Assembly (NCBI GenBank): GCA_050289385.1
Contig: JBNKFQ010000011.1
Coordinates: 1-13,483, forward strand
Direction: 5' to 3'
From: JBNKFQ01 sp050289385
Lineage (GTDB): Bacteria > Pseudomonadota > Gammaproteobacteria > Pseudomonadales > Porticoccaceae
Length of the DNA: 13,483 nucleotides
Position numbers and translations under genes: made by a program. This document shows positions 5,853-13,483 of this stretch, one piece after another (position 1 is the first letter of the stretch; every line of letters begins with the position of its first letter). The notes under the pieces were generated by a model. It was not told the origin of the DNA, did no database searches, and was given only the letters and a program-made list of their open reading frames with translations.

Positions 5853-8393
5853 ATGAAAGATCATAAAGCCAATCGGCGCAAAAATTTGTTTAGAATTACT
5901 TCACTGGTGTTGGTACTTGCGTCTTGTTCATCCTGGGCAGGAGAAGGTGTCGATACATCTGGAAAACGAGAGTTTCATATTGCTTCGCAACCTTTGTCAT
6001 CTGCCTTGATGGAGTTTTCGCAACAATCTGAATATGTGGTGGTAGCATCGGCAGATCTGGTTGCAGGTAAATACGTATCAGAAGTGGCTGGTGTTCTTAC
6101 CTGGCGTGATGCCTTGTCGAAAATACTGACTGGTACAGACCTGGATTATGATCTAAAAGATAAAAATACGCTGGTTTTTCGTGAAAAACCCCCTTTGTCT
6201 AATGCGCAGAATGATAATGAGACGAATTCCTCTTCTGTTATGGCCAAAGACAAAGACGAGCGTTTTATAGAGGAGATGGTGGTTACTGCAACAAAACGTA
6301 ACACCAGTTTGCAACAAACCCCAATGGCGGTTTCCGCAGTGAGTGGCGAAGCGATAGAAAAAGTTGGCGCGGTCAATATTGGTCAAATCATCGATACCAT
6401 TCCAGGTATTACGTATATAAATACCGGGACTGGCAACCAGAATATCAGCATTCGTGGTGTCAGTGTTGGCAGTCTTGTTGGATCCACAGGGCGTCGAGCG
6501 GCCACCACAACCTATCTGGATGAGTTTCCGTTGGGTCTCGGTACGACGGCAGTAGGGCTTGTCGATATGGAGCGTTTCGAAGTGGTAAAAGGGCCACAAG
6601 GAACACTGTACGGCCAAAGTGCGATGGGCGGTGTTGTGCGTTATATCACTAATAAACCGAGTACGGATGCGATAAAAGGTGGCTTAAAAACCCGTGTCTC
6701 CAGTACTGAAAGTGGTGATTTAAGCTATGGAGCTAATGGTTATTTAAATGTTCCCATCAGTGACAGCTTGGCATTTAGAGCGGCAATTTACAATTTTTCT
6801 GATGCGGGAATTGTGGACAATGTGGCCACCGGCGAAAAGGATGTTAATGATTCTCTCACCAAGGGTGGCCGGTTGGCCCTGCGGTGGACCCCTTCAGAAA
6901 AGGCTACGATCGATGCGATGATGTTGATTAATTCCATTAAGCAAAATGCGGAAAATGGGTCTGGTGGCAACAGCGCACATGATACCTACACCTATTCCGA
7001 CAACGGTCCAGTCAATATCGTGCCATACGATATCAACGACCCAAAAATGCAAAGTAACTATTTGGGATTCTCGAGAGTTTCCAACAATACATTCAATCTA
7101 AAAGTCGCTTACGATTTCCAGTCATTTACCTGGGTTGCCATGGGCACACAAAAAAAATATAGCTTCCATATTGACGAAAACGATTCACCATGGTGGGGTA
7201 TATACGATAACGATACCAATGTGTTGTGGACCATTGACAATGAATTTGATACCAGGACCTTCGAAACCAGACTGTCTTCACAGGATGAAGGTCGGCTTAC
7301 GTGGCTGGCGGGAATTTGGTATGAGGATGAAACAGGCGAGTTGAGAGAGCAGGATCCAGTGTATACCTCAACTGGTATAAATATTTTTGGCCATGATTTC
7401 ACCAACGGAGAGTTGGCGTTTGACGTGATTCAATTCAATACCGCAAACGAATTGGCCGGTTACGGGGAAATTGGTTATCACCTTACTGACGATTTGAAGT
7501 TGTCGTTAGGATACCGACGTTCCAGGGTAGAGCTTGATCAGGGTGTAATCCGGGGTAAAGGCGTGTTTGGAGGTTGGTATCAGGAGCGAATTGGAGCTGA
7601 TGAAAGTGTTAGTGAAAATGTCAATACTTACAGGATAAACCTTGAATACACTGTCAACGAGGATGTTGTCACCTTCGCGACGATATCTTCTGGTTATCGT
7701 GCCGGAGGCTATAACGCTGGCGGGTTGCGTACAGCGACATCGAGTTATGGTTCAGACTCTTTGTGGAACTACGAAGTGGGGATAAGGTCATCATGGTTTG
7801 ACCAGCGCTTGATGGCCAATGTATTTGCCTATTATCTCGATTGGACGGATATTCAACTGAGCCAGTGGGATGGTGAGACCTTAAGCGGGCGCACACAGAA
7901 TGTAGGCTCGGCTGAAGTGAAAGGGTTGGAAACGGAATTGCGTTATTTGGCCAATGACAACTTCGCTGTCAGCTTAAATTATGCGTTGATTGATTCAGCC
8001 TTTACCGAGGCTTACATTGATGGACAAACTAACGCCGTGATTGCCGAGGCTGGCTCGAGATTACCGGGCTCATCAAAACACACAGTGGCACTTATTCTCG
8101 ATTGGCGAAATTCCATTACACCAGATGCCGATCTGTTTGCAAACAGCAATTATCGATACATCAGTGGCAGGCGTTCGGAGTTGGGTTGGGGTTTGCCCGA
8201 TTTGAAAGGATACCAGTTACTTAATTTTAATGTCGGAGTACAGCATAACAGTGGAGTCGAAGTAGCTCTGTTTGTCGAGAATGTATTTGATAAACGGGTT
8301 GTTTTTGCGCCGTGGATTTATGGCTCCGAACTAAACGCCGCCATAATGAATATGCCCCGAGTCATCGGTTTAAGAGCAAATTACGATTTTTAA
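5853..8393 (+). CDS. TonB-dependent outer-membrane receptor with STN signalling domain (receptor 2)
   Basis: This 846-residue FecA-like transducing receptor should import a ligand and report its presence to the FecR-like protein encoded upstream. Residues 1-29 are a signal peptide. Cleavage after SWA is likely, but LASC at 22-25 also fits a lipobox. The STN domain covers about 38-110 (FHIASQPLSSALMEFSQQSE and onward). The TonB-box-like FIEEMVVTAT is at 138-147. The plug contains RFEVVKGPQGTLYGQSAMGG at 241-260, and the barrel occupies the rest, ending in Phe (LRANYDF) as expected. It is a paralogue of receptor 1: same domain order, EEMVVTA box and plug motifs, but clearly diverged. It is preceded by sigma and anti-sigma genes and followed by two exported hydrolases on the same strand, which points to an imported substrate that is then hydrolysed. 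The exact ligand is unknown. Confidence 0.96.
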   Translation: MKDHKANRRKNLFRITSLVLVLASCSSWAGEGVDTSGKREFHIASQPLSSALMEFSQQSEYVVVASADLVAGKYVSEVAGVLTWRDALSKILTGTDLDYDLKDKNTLVFREKPPLSNAQNDNETNSSSVMAKDKDERFIEEMVVTATKRNTSLQQTPMAVSAVSGEAIEKVGAVNIGQIIDTIPGITYINTGTGNQNISIRGVSVGSLVGSTGRRAATTTYLDEFPLGLGTTAVGLVDMERFEVVKGPQGTLYGQSAMGGVVRYITNKPSTDAIKGGLKTRVSSTESGDLSYGANGYLNVPISDSLAFRAAIYNFSDAGIVDNVATGEKDVNDSLTKGGRLALRWTPSEKATIDAMMLINSIKQNAENGSGGNSAHDTYTYSDNGPVNIVPYDINDPKMQSNYLGFSRVSNNTFNLKVAYDFQSFTWVAMGTQKKYSFHIDENDSPWWGIYDNDTNVLWTIDNEFDTRTFETRLSSQDEGRLTWLAGIWYEDETGELREQDPVYTSTGINIFGHDFTNGELAFDVIQFNTANELAGYGEIGYHLTDDLKLSLGYRRSRVELDQGVIRGKGVFGGWYQERIGADESVSENVNTYRINLEYTVNEDVVTFATISSGYRAGGYNAGGLRTATSSYGSDSLWNYEVGIRSSWFDQRLMANVFAYYLDWTDIQLSQWDGETLSGRTQNVGSAEVKGLETELRYLANDNFAVSLNYALIDSAFTEAYIDGQTNAVIAEAGSRLPGSSKHTVALILDWRNSITPDADLFANSNYRYISGRRSELGWGLPDLKGYQLLNFNVGVQHNSGVEVALFVENVFDKRVVFAPWIYGSELNAAIMNMPRVIGLRANYDF

Positions 8394-8400
8394 TTAATAG

Positions 8401-8446
8401 AAATGCATGGGTCGAGCTAAATAAATTTAGCTCGACCCATGCATTT
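8401..8446. repeat. Perfect 22-bp-arm palindrome between receptor 2 and the enzyme genes
   Basis: Arms 8401-8422 and 8425-8446 are exact reverse complements separated by two bases, starting 7 bases after the receptor stop. In RNA this folds into a very stable hairpin. It lacks a T-run on either strand, so it is not a textbook intrinsic terminator. In this position it could protect the receptor message from 3' decay, reduce read-through into the enzyme genes, or be a protein-binding site. Confidence 0.9.
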
Positions 8447-8553
8447 GAACATGTAAGTTGCGGCTTCGTTTTACTTTCAGTTTGCCCGATAGTCCATCAG
8501 CTGATTTGCTGAACTGTCAGGTATGCCACATCTATAGCTCTGGAGATACCAAT

Positions 8554-11061
8554 ATGTCAAAAAATATCTCACCGCGGGATCAAGCTTCGGGAATCAGTGA
8601 TCAAGAATTGCCACTATCAAGGCGACGTTTTATACAAGGCGCCACAGGCGCGGTGTTGACGGCGACAAGCGTGGTGTCCGCGCAACAGGTCACCAATGTG
8701 GCAAACAATTGGCAGGGTACCGCTGTGGTAGGTGCTGAAGGTGATTCGACACTTGCAACTGTCGGCGACGATGAAATGGTTTCGCGATATAAACGAGCGC
8801 GAATGTTGCGAGAAGGGATATACTCGAAGCCGCTGGCTTACAATACGACGGTACGCCCCTGCTGGATAGAAAACAGCGACACCTTTTGGTATGTAAGGCA
8901 ATCAAGGACTGGTGATGAATATCGGCTGGTCGATGCAACGCGGGGTGAAAATGTTCAGGCCTTCAACCAACAAGCGCTGGCCGATGCGTTATCACGGCAG
9001 GCTGGGCAAACCGTAAAAGCCACTGCTCTGCCAATCCGGGATGTCGAAATAAGCTCGGCGCCGCGTGCCATTACTTTTGTTGCGTTTGACAAAAAATGGG
9101 TATTTGACACCACTACCAGTCAGTGTACCGCGATAGGAATTGCCAATCCGGATTGGGTGGTTTCGCCTGATAAAAGCAAGGCAGCCTTTGTCAAGGATTT
9201 TAATATATGGGTTCGGGAATTGAGTAGTGGTCGTGAATGGCCGCTGACCCGGGATGGAGAGCGTTTCAACGTTTATGGAACCTTGCCAACCACTTATGGA
9301 CGACAGGAGCAACCGCAAACCTTGCAAGCGCTGTGGTCGCCGGACTCCAGGCGGCTGTTCACTCTGCAATTGGATACCCGCAAGGTAAAATTTGGCCCGC
9401 CCCTGGTTGAGTTTGCTCCACAAGACGATGATCCAAGGCCGCGCATTCTACATGCCGAACGCCGGGTTGCTGCACCCGGCGACGAACATATAGATGTGTA
9501 TCGTTTTCTCTCCATTGATGCAGAGCGAGCTGCAGTCCAATTTGCGGATTATCGTGAATGCCCTGTATTTTGGCCTCCGTACGTAGGCTACTTTTCAACG
9601 AAAAGAGGTTGGTGGTCCGACGATAGCCGTCGCGCTTATTTTATCGATTTGGCCCGTGGTGGCAGGCAGGGTCGTTTGGTTGAATTCGACACCCACAGTG
9701 GTAAAACCCGTGTGGTGATTGATGACACCCTGGAAAACCGCTTTACCTTCATTCCTGTATCCCACCTGGCACCACTGCTCATGCCCCTGCCTGGAGGCAA
9801 GGAGGTCATCTGGTATTCCGAGCGCGATGGTTGGGCTCACCTTTACCTGTATGACATTGAATCCGGGAAGCTTAAAAACACCATTACCAAGGGTAACTGG
9901 TTGGTGCGAAATGTGTTGCTGTATGACCATAAACGGCGGGAGTTGTTTATTCAAACGGCGGCTCGCCATCCGGGCCGCAATGCATATTACGGTGATATTT
10001 GCCGGGTAAATATTGATACCGGTGAATTGACCACAGTAATATCGACCGATCATGACTATGTTGTTTGTGATCAAGGCAGCCGGGTTTCGCACGATGGCAA
10101 CTTGCGCGCATTGGGCGTGTCTCCCTCAAGTGAATATCTGGTGACAACCCGGTCCCGAGTTGATCAGGTGCCGGTGAGCCTGCTGATTGATCGAACGGGA
10201 AAAACCATTATGGAAGTGGAAACGGCGGATGTGTCGGACCTGCCTGCTGGCTGGCAATGGCCCGAGCCAGTGAAGATGACCGCGGCAGACGGAAAAACCG
10301 ATATTTATGGTGTGGTTTTTCGTCCCAGCAATTTTTCGCCGGACCGATCCTATCCAATTATTGATTTTTCCTACGACTACTTGATGCCGACAGGTTCTTT
10401 CACTAATGGCCACGCTGGTAACTGGATGTATTTGACTCCAGCGTCCTGGGCGGAGCTGGGATTTATTGTCGTAATGATTAACAGCCGGGGCACGGGTTTG
10501 CGCCACAAAACCTTCAACACAGAAAGGGACACCCGGTATGCGTGGGCGGCATCTCCAATGTGGGGGTCCAGTCTGAGTAAATCCGATTGCGTGGCAGGTA
10601 TCAGACAGCTGGCCGAGAAATATCCGTACATGGATTTGAACAGGGTTGGTGTTTATGGGGGCAATTCGCCAGCGGCATTGATCGCTATGTTTGGATTTCC
10701 GGAGTTTTACCGGGTGGGTGCGACATCAAATACCTGTGCCGATTTACGGCTGGTAGGCGCCTTTGATGAATATCGTGACGATGAAAGGCTCACGATGCGA
10801 GAGGAAAGGCCACTGATCTATGAGGATGCGGACAGGTTGAAAGGCAAGTTATTACTGGTTCATGGCATGCTGGATAATGTTCAACCCGTGGGGCTGTCTT
10901 TTCATATCGCTGCTGCATTACAAAAAAACAATAAGGATTTTGATATGTTGTTTTTGCCCAACGATGGACATAACTTGTCGGATTATGCCGATCGTCGTAC
11001 ATGGGACTATTTTGTTAAGCATTTGATGGGGATTGAACCGCCGCACGAATTCAGTTTGTAG
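8554..11061 (+). CDS. Tat-exported S9-family (DPP IV / prolyl-oligopeptidase type) peptidase
   Basis: This 835-residue serine peptidase should cleave short or cyclic peptides, or peptide-like amides, outside the cytoplasm. A twin-arginine signal lies at 22-42: LSRRRFIQGATGAVLTAT, with likely cleavage near VSA|QQ. The middle is a DPP IV-type beta-propeller (for example WSPDSRRLF, WWSDDSRRAYF, VIWYSERDGWAHLYLYD). The alpha/beta-hydrolase domain is C-terminal. Candidate catalytic residues are Ser705 in GGNSPAA, Asp774 in HGMLDNVQP and His806 in NDGHNL. The elbow departs from the usual GxSxGG. If aligned from the preceding Tyr-Gly, Asn704 sits where Ser is expected. ATG 8554 is chosen because GGAG at 8542-8545 precedes it and it places the Tat motif near the N-terminus; ATG 8458 would add 32 unlikely residues. 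It is followed 41 bases later by the CocE-like gene. Confidence 0.93.
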   Translation: MSKNISPRDQASGISDQELPLSRRRFIQGATGAVLTATSVVSAQQVTNVANNWQGTAVVGAEGDSTLATVGDDEMVSRYKRARMLREGIYSKPLAYNTTVRPCWIENSDTFWYVRQSRTGDEYRLVDATRGENVQAFNQQALADALSRQAGQTVKATALPIRDVEISSAPRAITFVAFDKKWVFDTTTSQCTAIGIANPDWVVSPDKSKAAFVKDFNIWVRELSSGREWPLTRDGERFNVYGTLPTTYGRQEQPQTLQALWSPDSRRLFTLQLDTRKVKFGPPLVEFAPQDDDPRPRILHAERRVAAPGDEHIDVYRFLSIDAERAAVQFADYRECPVFWPPYVGYFSTKRGWWSDDSRRAYFIDLARGGRQGRLVEFDTHSGKTRVVIDDTLENRFTFIPVSHLAPLLMPLPGGKEVIWYSERDGWAHLYLYDIESGKLKNTITKGNWLVRNVLLYDHKRRELFIQTAARHPGRNAYYGDICRVNIDTGELTTVISTDHDYVVCDQGSRVSHDGNLRALGVSPSSEYLVTTRSRVDQVPVSLLIDRTGKTIMEVETADVSDLPAGWQWPEPVKMTAADGKTDIYGVVFRPSNFSPDRSYPIIDFSYDYLMPTGSFTNGHAGNWMYLTPASWAELGFIVVMINSRGTGLRHKTFNTERDTRYAWAASPMWGSSLSKSDCVAGIRQLAEKYPYMDLNRVGVYGGNSPAALIAMFGFPEFYRVGATSNTCADLRLVGAFDEYRDDERLTMREERPLIYEDADRLKGKLLLVHGMLDNVQPVGLSFHIAAALQKNNKDFDMLFLPNDGHNLSDYADRRTWDYFVKHLMGIEPPHEFSL

Positions 11062-11102
11062 ACAAAATGAACTTTTACAGTGGCTAAATGCAGGATTGCA
11101 AA

Positions 11103-13013
11103 ATGAAGTGTGTGTTGAAAGTGGTGGTTGTCACTATTGTAGGTGTGATATCCGTTCAGTTGTTTGCCGAGGAAAAGTCGGCATACGAAAAGTCTTTGGA
11201 TACAAAGGGCGCGGTAGAATTGCATGAGCTGCCAGCTTATCCACAATCCTTTCCGGCTTTGAAGGAGACGACTGTAAAGCTTCAGAAAAGTGTGCTTGTA
11301 CCGATGAGGGATGGCGCGCGACTTTCAACGGATATTTATTTTCCGGTGAGTCGTGGTAAGCCGTTGCCGGTGATATTGATTCGTACCCCCTACAACAAAA
11401 ATACCTATAGGGATTATAAAACCACTAATTCAATCCCCCATTTTTTTGCGGCTCAGAACTATATTGTTGCGGTACAGGATGTTCGCGGCCGATATGAATC
11501 GGAAGGTAATTTTTTGCTGTCGGCAGCTGATCGGCGGGATGGTTACGACACGGTGGATTGGCTTTCCGGGCAACCTTGGTCGAGTGGCAAGGTCGGTACC
11601 TACGGCTGTTCCTATTCCGGCGAAAACCAAATACAACTGGCCGCAGAACGGCATCCTGCGCATCGCGCAGCCATCCCCCAGGCAGCGGCCGGTGCTTACA
11701 GGGATAATTATCGACAATTTGGTTTGTTTGAAGGTGGTGTTTTTGACCTCGGCTTTGGCTTACCCTGGTTCTGGTATGCGGGTGGCAAAGGCCATGTAAG
11801 CCGTCCTGGTGGAGTCAGTGACCGCGAATTACCTGTCTTGTCAGGAACGCTTGAGCATCATCCATCCCCAAAGAAACTGGATGTGGATACTGCATCGTTC
11901 TACCTGCCAGTCATGAATATTATTAAGCACTATGGTGGAGCTACCACTGACTACGAAGCCTTTGTAACTCACCCGCCGGCAGATCCTTATTGGAAACGTC
12001 ATAATTATGTTACCGGTGCTGATCGGTTTAATGTGCCAGCGCTTCATGTCAATTCCTGGTTTGATTACGGTGCAACTGACACCTTGGCGCTGTTCAATCT
12101 GATGCGTCAAAACGCGCAAAGTGAGTTGGCTCGAAACAACCAGTTCATTATTCTGTCGCCCTTTGGCCACTGCGCTTCCGAGCGCGATGCATCAGAACAA
12201 TCAGTTATTGGTGATCGTGCGATTGGCGATACACGTTTTGATTTTTATCGAATCTATCTCGACTGGTTCGATCACTGGTTGAAGGGGGTTGATAATGGCA
12301 TCATCGAAATGGATAAGGTCAACTATTTCGCCATGGGTGCCAACCAGTGGCGCACTGCACAAACGTGGCCTCCAGCCGATGTGAAAGCGGTTAGGTTTTA
12401 TCTTGGCAGTGACGGGAAAGCCAACCGTTCGATGACCTCTGGAGTATTAACGCGTCAGCTACCAATGGGTGCGCAAGTGGCAGATCGTTATCATTACGAT
12501 CCAGGGTCCCCGGTGCGAAGTCCTGGTGGCATCAAAGGGTCCTTTGATCAGCGGGATATCGAACAGCGTGACGATGTGCTTGTCTATTCTACGGCTCCAT
12601 TGCGGCAAGCGGTGGACATTGCTGGCAACACTACATTGGTGCTGTATGTTTCTTCCTCGGCGAAGGATACCGATTTTACTGCCAAATTGGTTGATGTCTA
12701 TCCCGATGGTACCGCATTTAATCTGCAAGAATCTATTTTGCGGGCTCGATATCGCCAAGGCTTGGATAAGGAGATGTTTATGGAGCAGGACAAAATCTAT
12801 CGATTGAGTATTGATTTGCACGATATTAGCAATCGTTTTGATGTTGGACACAGAATCCGGTTGGAAATATCCAGTAGCAATTTTCCAAGATTTGTTCGCA
12901 ACTTAAATACCGGAGGGAACAACTACGACGAAACGCAATGGATAATAGCAGAAAATGTTATTTATCATTCAGGCGACTACACTTCATATCTTGAATTGCC
13001 TGTTCAACATTAG
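11103..13013 (+). CDS. Secreted CocE/NonD-family (peptidase S15-like) alpha/beta hydrolase
   Basis: This 636-residue serine hydrolase belongs to the family that includes cocaine esterase, glutaryl-7-ACA acylase and X-Pro dipeptidyl peptidases, and should split an acyl, ester or amide bond. Residues 1-22 are a Sec signal peptide (MKCVLKVVVVTIVGVISVQL, then FA|EE). The early motif VPMRDGARLSTDIYFP and the RTPYNKN segment are typical of the family. The likely triad is Ser170 in YGCSYSGE, Asp321 in SWFDYG and His356 in PFGHC. The C-terminal jelly-roll begins near the DQRDIEQRDDVLVYSTAPL stretch and ends with FDVGHRIRLEISSSNFPR. ATG 11103 is chosen because AGGA at 11092-11095 precedes it and it puts the signal peptide at the very start; ATG 11088 would add five residues. 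It appears complete and is probably co-transcribed with the S9 peptidase. Substrate preference is not readable. Confidence 0.94.
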   Translation: MKCVLKVVVVTIVGVISVQLFAEEKSAYEKSLDTKGAVELHELPAYPQSFPALKETTVKLQKSVLVPMRDGARLSTDIYFPVSRGKPLPVILIRTPYNKNTYRDYKTTNSIPHFFAAQNYIVAVQDVRGRYESEGNFLLSAADRRDGYDTVDWLSGQPWSSGKVGTYGCSYSGENQIQLAAERHPAHRAAIPQAAAGAYRDNYRQFGLFEGGVFDLGFGLPWFWYAGGKGHVSRPGGVSDRELPVLSGTLEHHPSPKKLDVDTASFYLPVMNIIKHYGGATTDYEAFVTHPPADPYWKRHNYVTGADRFNVPALHVNSWFDYGATDTLALFNLMRQNAQSELARNNQFIILSPFGHCASERDASEQSVIGDRAIGDTRFDFYRIYLDWFDHWLKGVDNGIIEMDKVNYFAMGANQWRTAQTWPPADVKAVRFYLGSDGKANRSMTSGVLTRQLPMGAQVADRYHYDPGSPVRSPGGIKGSFDQRDIEQRDDVLVYSTAPLRQAVDIAGNTTLVLYVSSSAKDTDFTAKLVDVYPDGTAFNLQESILRARYRQGLDKEMFMEQDKIYRLSIDLHDISNRFDVGHRIRLEISSSNFPRFVRNLNTGGNNYDETQWIIAENVIYHSGDYTSYLELPVQH

Positions 13014-13350
13014 ATTCAAAATACAGCCATGTTTGACGACTGACAATCAGGCCATAACATTCAATTTCAATGCTGAGAGTTATACTTTGGCGGGTTTTAA
13101 CATAGAGCTTATGCCTCGAAAATATTAAGCTGCAACGTTATTCCACACTTGTTTTATGGAAGCACTCCAGTTCGTTATCTAAGTGCCGGGATTCCAGTTT
13201 GGTACTCCCGTCACGTTACAACTAGTTGCAAATCTGTTTGGTAAAGGTGACTTGGTCCGTATTGGCATATTGCCAACTGGAGTGCCAGGCACCTCGCCAA
13301 ATATTCCAAATTTCTTTGGCCTGGATGAAGTCCGCAATTTCAAATACAAC
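13014..13350. other. Gap between the hydrolase gene and the right-edge RNase gene
   Basis: These 337 bases follow the last cluster gene and lead to the stop codon of the opposing RNase gene. I find no convincing terminator, although convergent transcription needs one. Short inverted repeats are present: 13162-13171 with 13276-13285, and an imperfect pair 13183-13202 with 13273-13292. A 72-codon plus-strand frame starts at GTG 13183 and reads VPGFQFGTPVTLQLVANLFG and onward. It looks protein-like but has no good ribosome-binding site and runs into the RNase gene, so I do not call it a gene. Confidence 0.4.
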
Positions 13351-13483
13351 CTACAGAGAAACCTTATCCCCGGTTTCGGGCACACAAGCCGACCACCCTA
13401 ACTCTTCCTCAAGCGTCAATCGAAATTGATCCGCTGCCTCTGGTTCGCCATGGGTGACAAAACAACGCTTGGGCGCTACGGGC
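13351..13483 (-). CDS. Beta-CASP / metallo-beta-lactamase RNase, C-terminal end (partial)
   Basis: The minus strand reads in from the right edge as APKRCFVTHGEPEAADQF, then a tail with EEELGWSACVPE, and stops at 13351-13353. The THGE motif and following segment match the RMMBL end of RNA-processing metallo-beta-lactamases. Over these last ~44 residues it is strongly similar to the pseudogene at 3084-3700, and about three quarters of the bases match by hand alignment. This copy has no stop or frameshift in the visible part, so it is probably the functional gene. The active-site half lies outside the window. Confidence 0.85.
   Translation of the reverse strand, partial: PVAPKRCFVTHGEPEAADQFRLTLEEELGWSACVPETGDKVSL

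Noticed and set aside
8458..8553. Upstream start for the S9 peptidase
   Set aside because: It would bury the Tat motif 32 residues deeper; ATG 8554 has a GGAG at proper distance.
9595..10092. Minus-strand 165-residue frame inside the S9 peptidase
   Set aside because: It is antisense to a clear coding sequence with family motifs and has no domain of its own.
4137..13013. Complete lasso-peptide biosynthetic cluster
   Set aside because: No precursor, B-type protease or asparagine-synthetase-like cyclase is present. Only the receptor, regulator and hydrolase part resembles such loci.
1..13483. CRISPR array, tRNA or rRNA genes
   Set aside because: No regularly spaced direct repeats, tRNA-like folds or rRNA stretches were seen on either strand by reading.

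Overview
The window looks like a chromosomal accessory region of a Gram-negative, outer-membrane-bearing bacterium. It carries two large TonB-dependent receptors, a FecI/FecR-type sigma/anti-sigma pair, a Tat-exported peptidase and a Sec-exported hydrolase. Moderate GC, the protein styles and the many TonB-receptor features suggest a gammaproteobacterium, possibly a marine Cellvibrionales-like lineage. That placement is inference; no rRNA or other marker gene is present.

Layout, left to right. Bases 1-113 hold the last 36 codons of an unrecognised plus-strand gene. Bases 127-391 are a 265-bp fold-back MITE with perfect 23-bp terminal repeats and a TTAA duplication on each side. Bases 513-2858 encode TonB receptor 1, which has an STN domain. 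Bases 2859-4112 are a decayed gap. It contains a weak terminator-like hairpin, a broken minus-strand RNase of the beta-CASP/metallo-beta-lactamase type (3084-3700), and an 18-bp-arm hairpin (3824-3869). Bases 4137-11061 and 11103-13013 form a tight same-strand cluster: ECF sigma factor, FecR-like anti-sigma factor, TonB receptor 2 (also STN), S9 peptidase and CocE/NonD-type hydrolase. A perfect 22-bp-arm palindrome (8401-8446) separates the receptor from the two enzymes. At the right edge (13351-13483, minus strand) lies the C-terminus of a second copy of the beta-CASP RNase, and this copy is intact as far as it can be seen.

Proposed working of the cluster (inference from family knowledge). 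A ligand bound by receptor 2 signals through its periplasmic STN domain to the membrane-spanning FecR-like protein. That activates the ECF sigma factor, which induces the receptor and probably the enzymes downstream. The imported ligand would then be cut in the periplasm by the S9 peptidase and the CocE-like acyl/amide/ester hydrolase. A peptide-like or acylated natural product fits both enzymes better than a plain iron chelate. The arrangement recalls the FecI/FecR/receptor/S9-isopeptidase module found beside lasso-peptide genes, but no biosynthetic genes are visible here.

The most unusual points are the two same-orientation RNase copies bracketing the cluster (one dead, one apparently live), the non-canonical nucleophile elbow of the S9 peptidase, the structured MITE, and the large perfect palindrome inside the operon.
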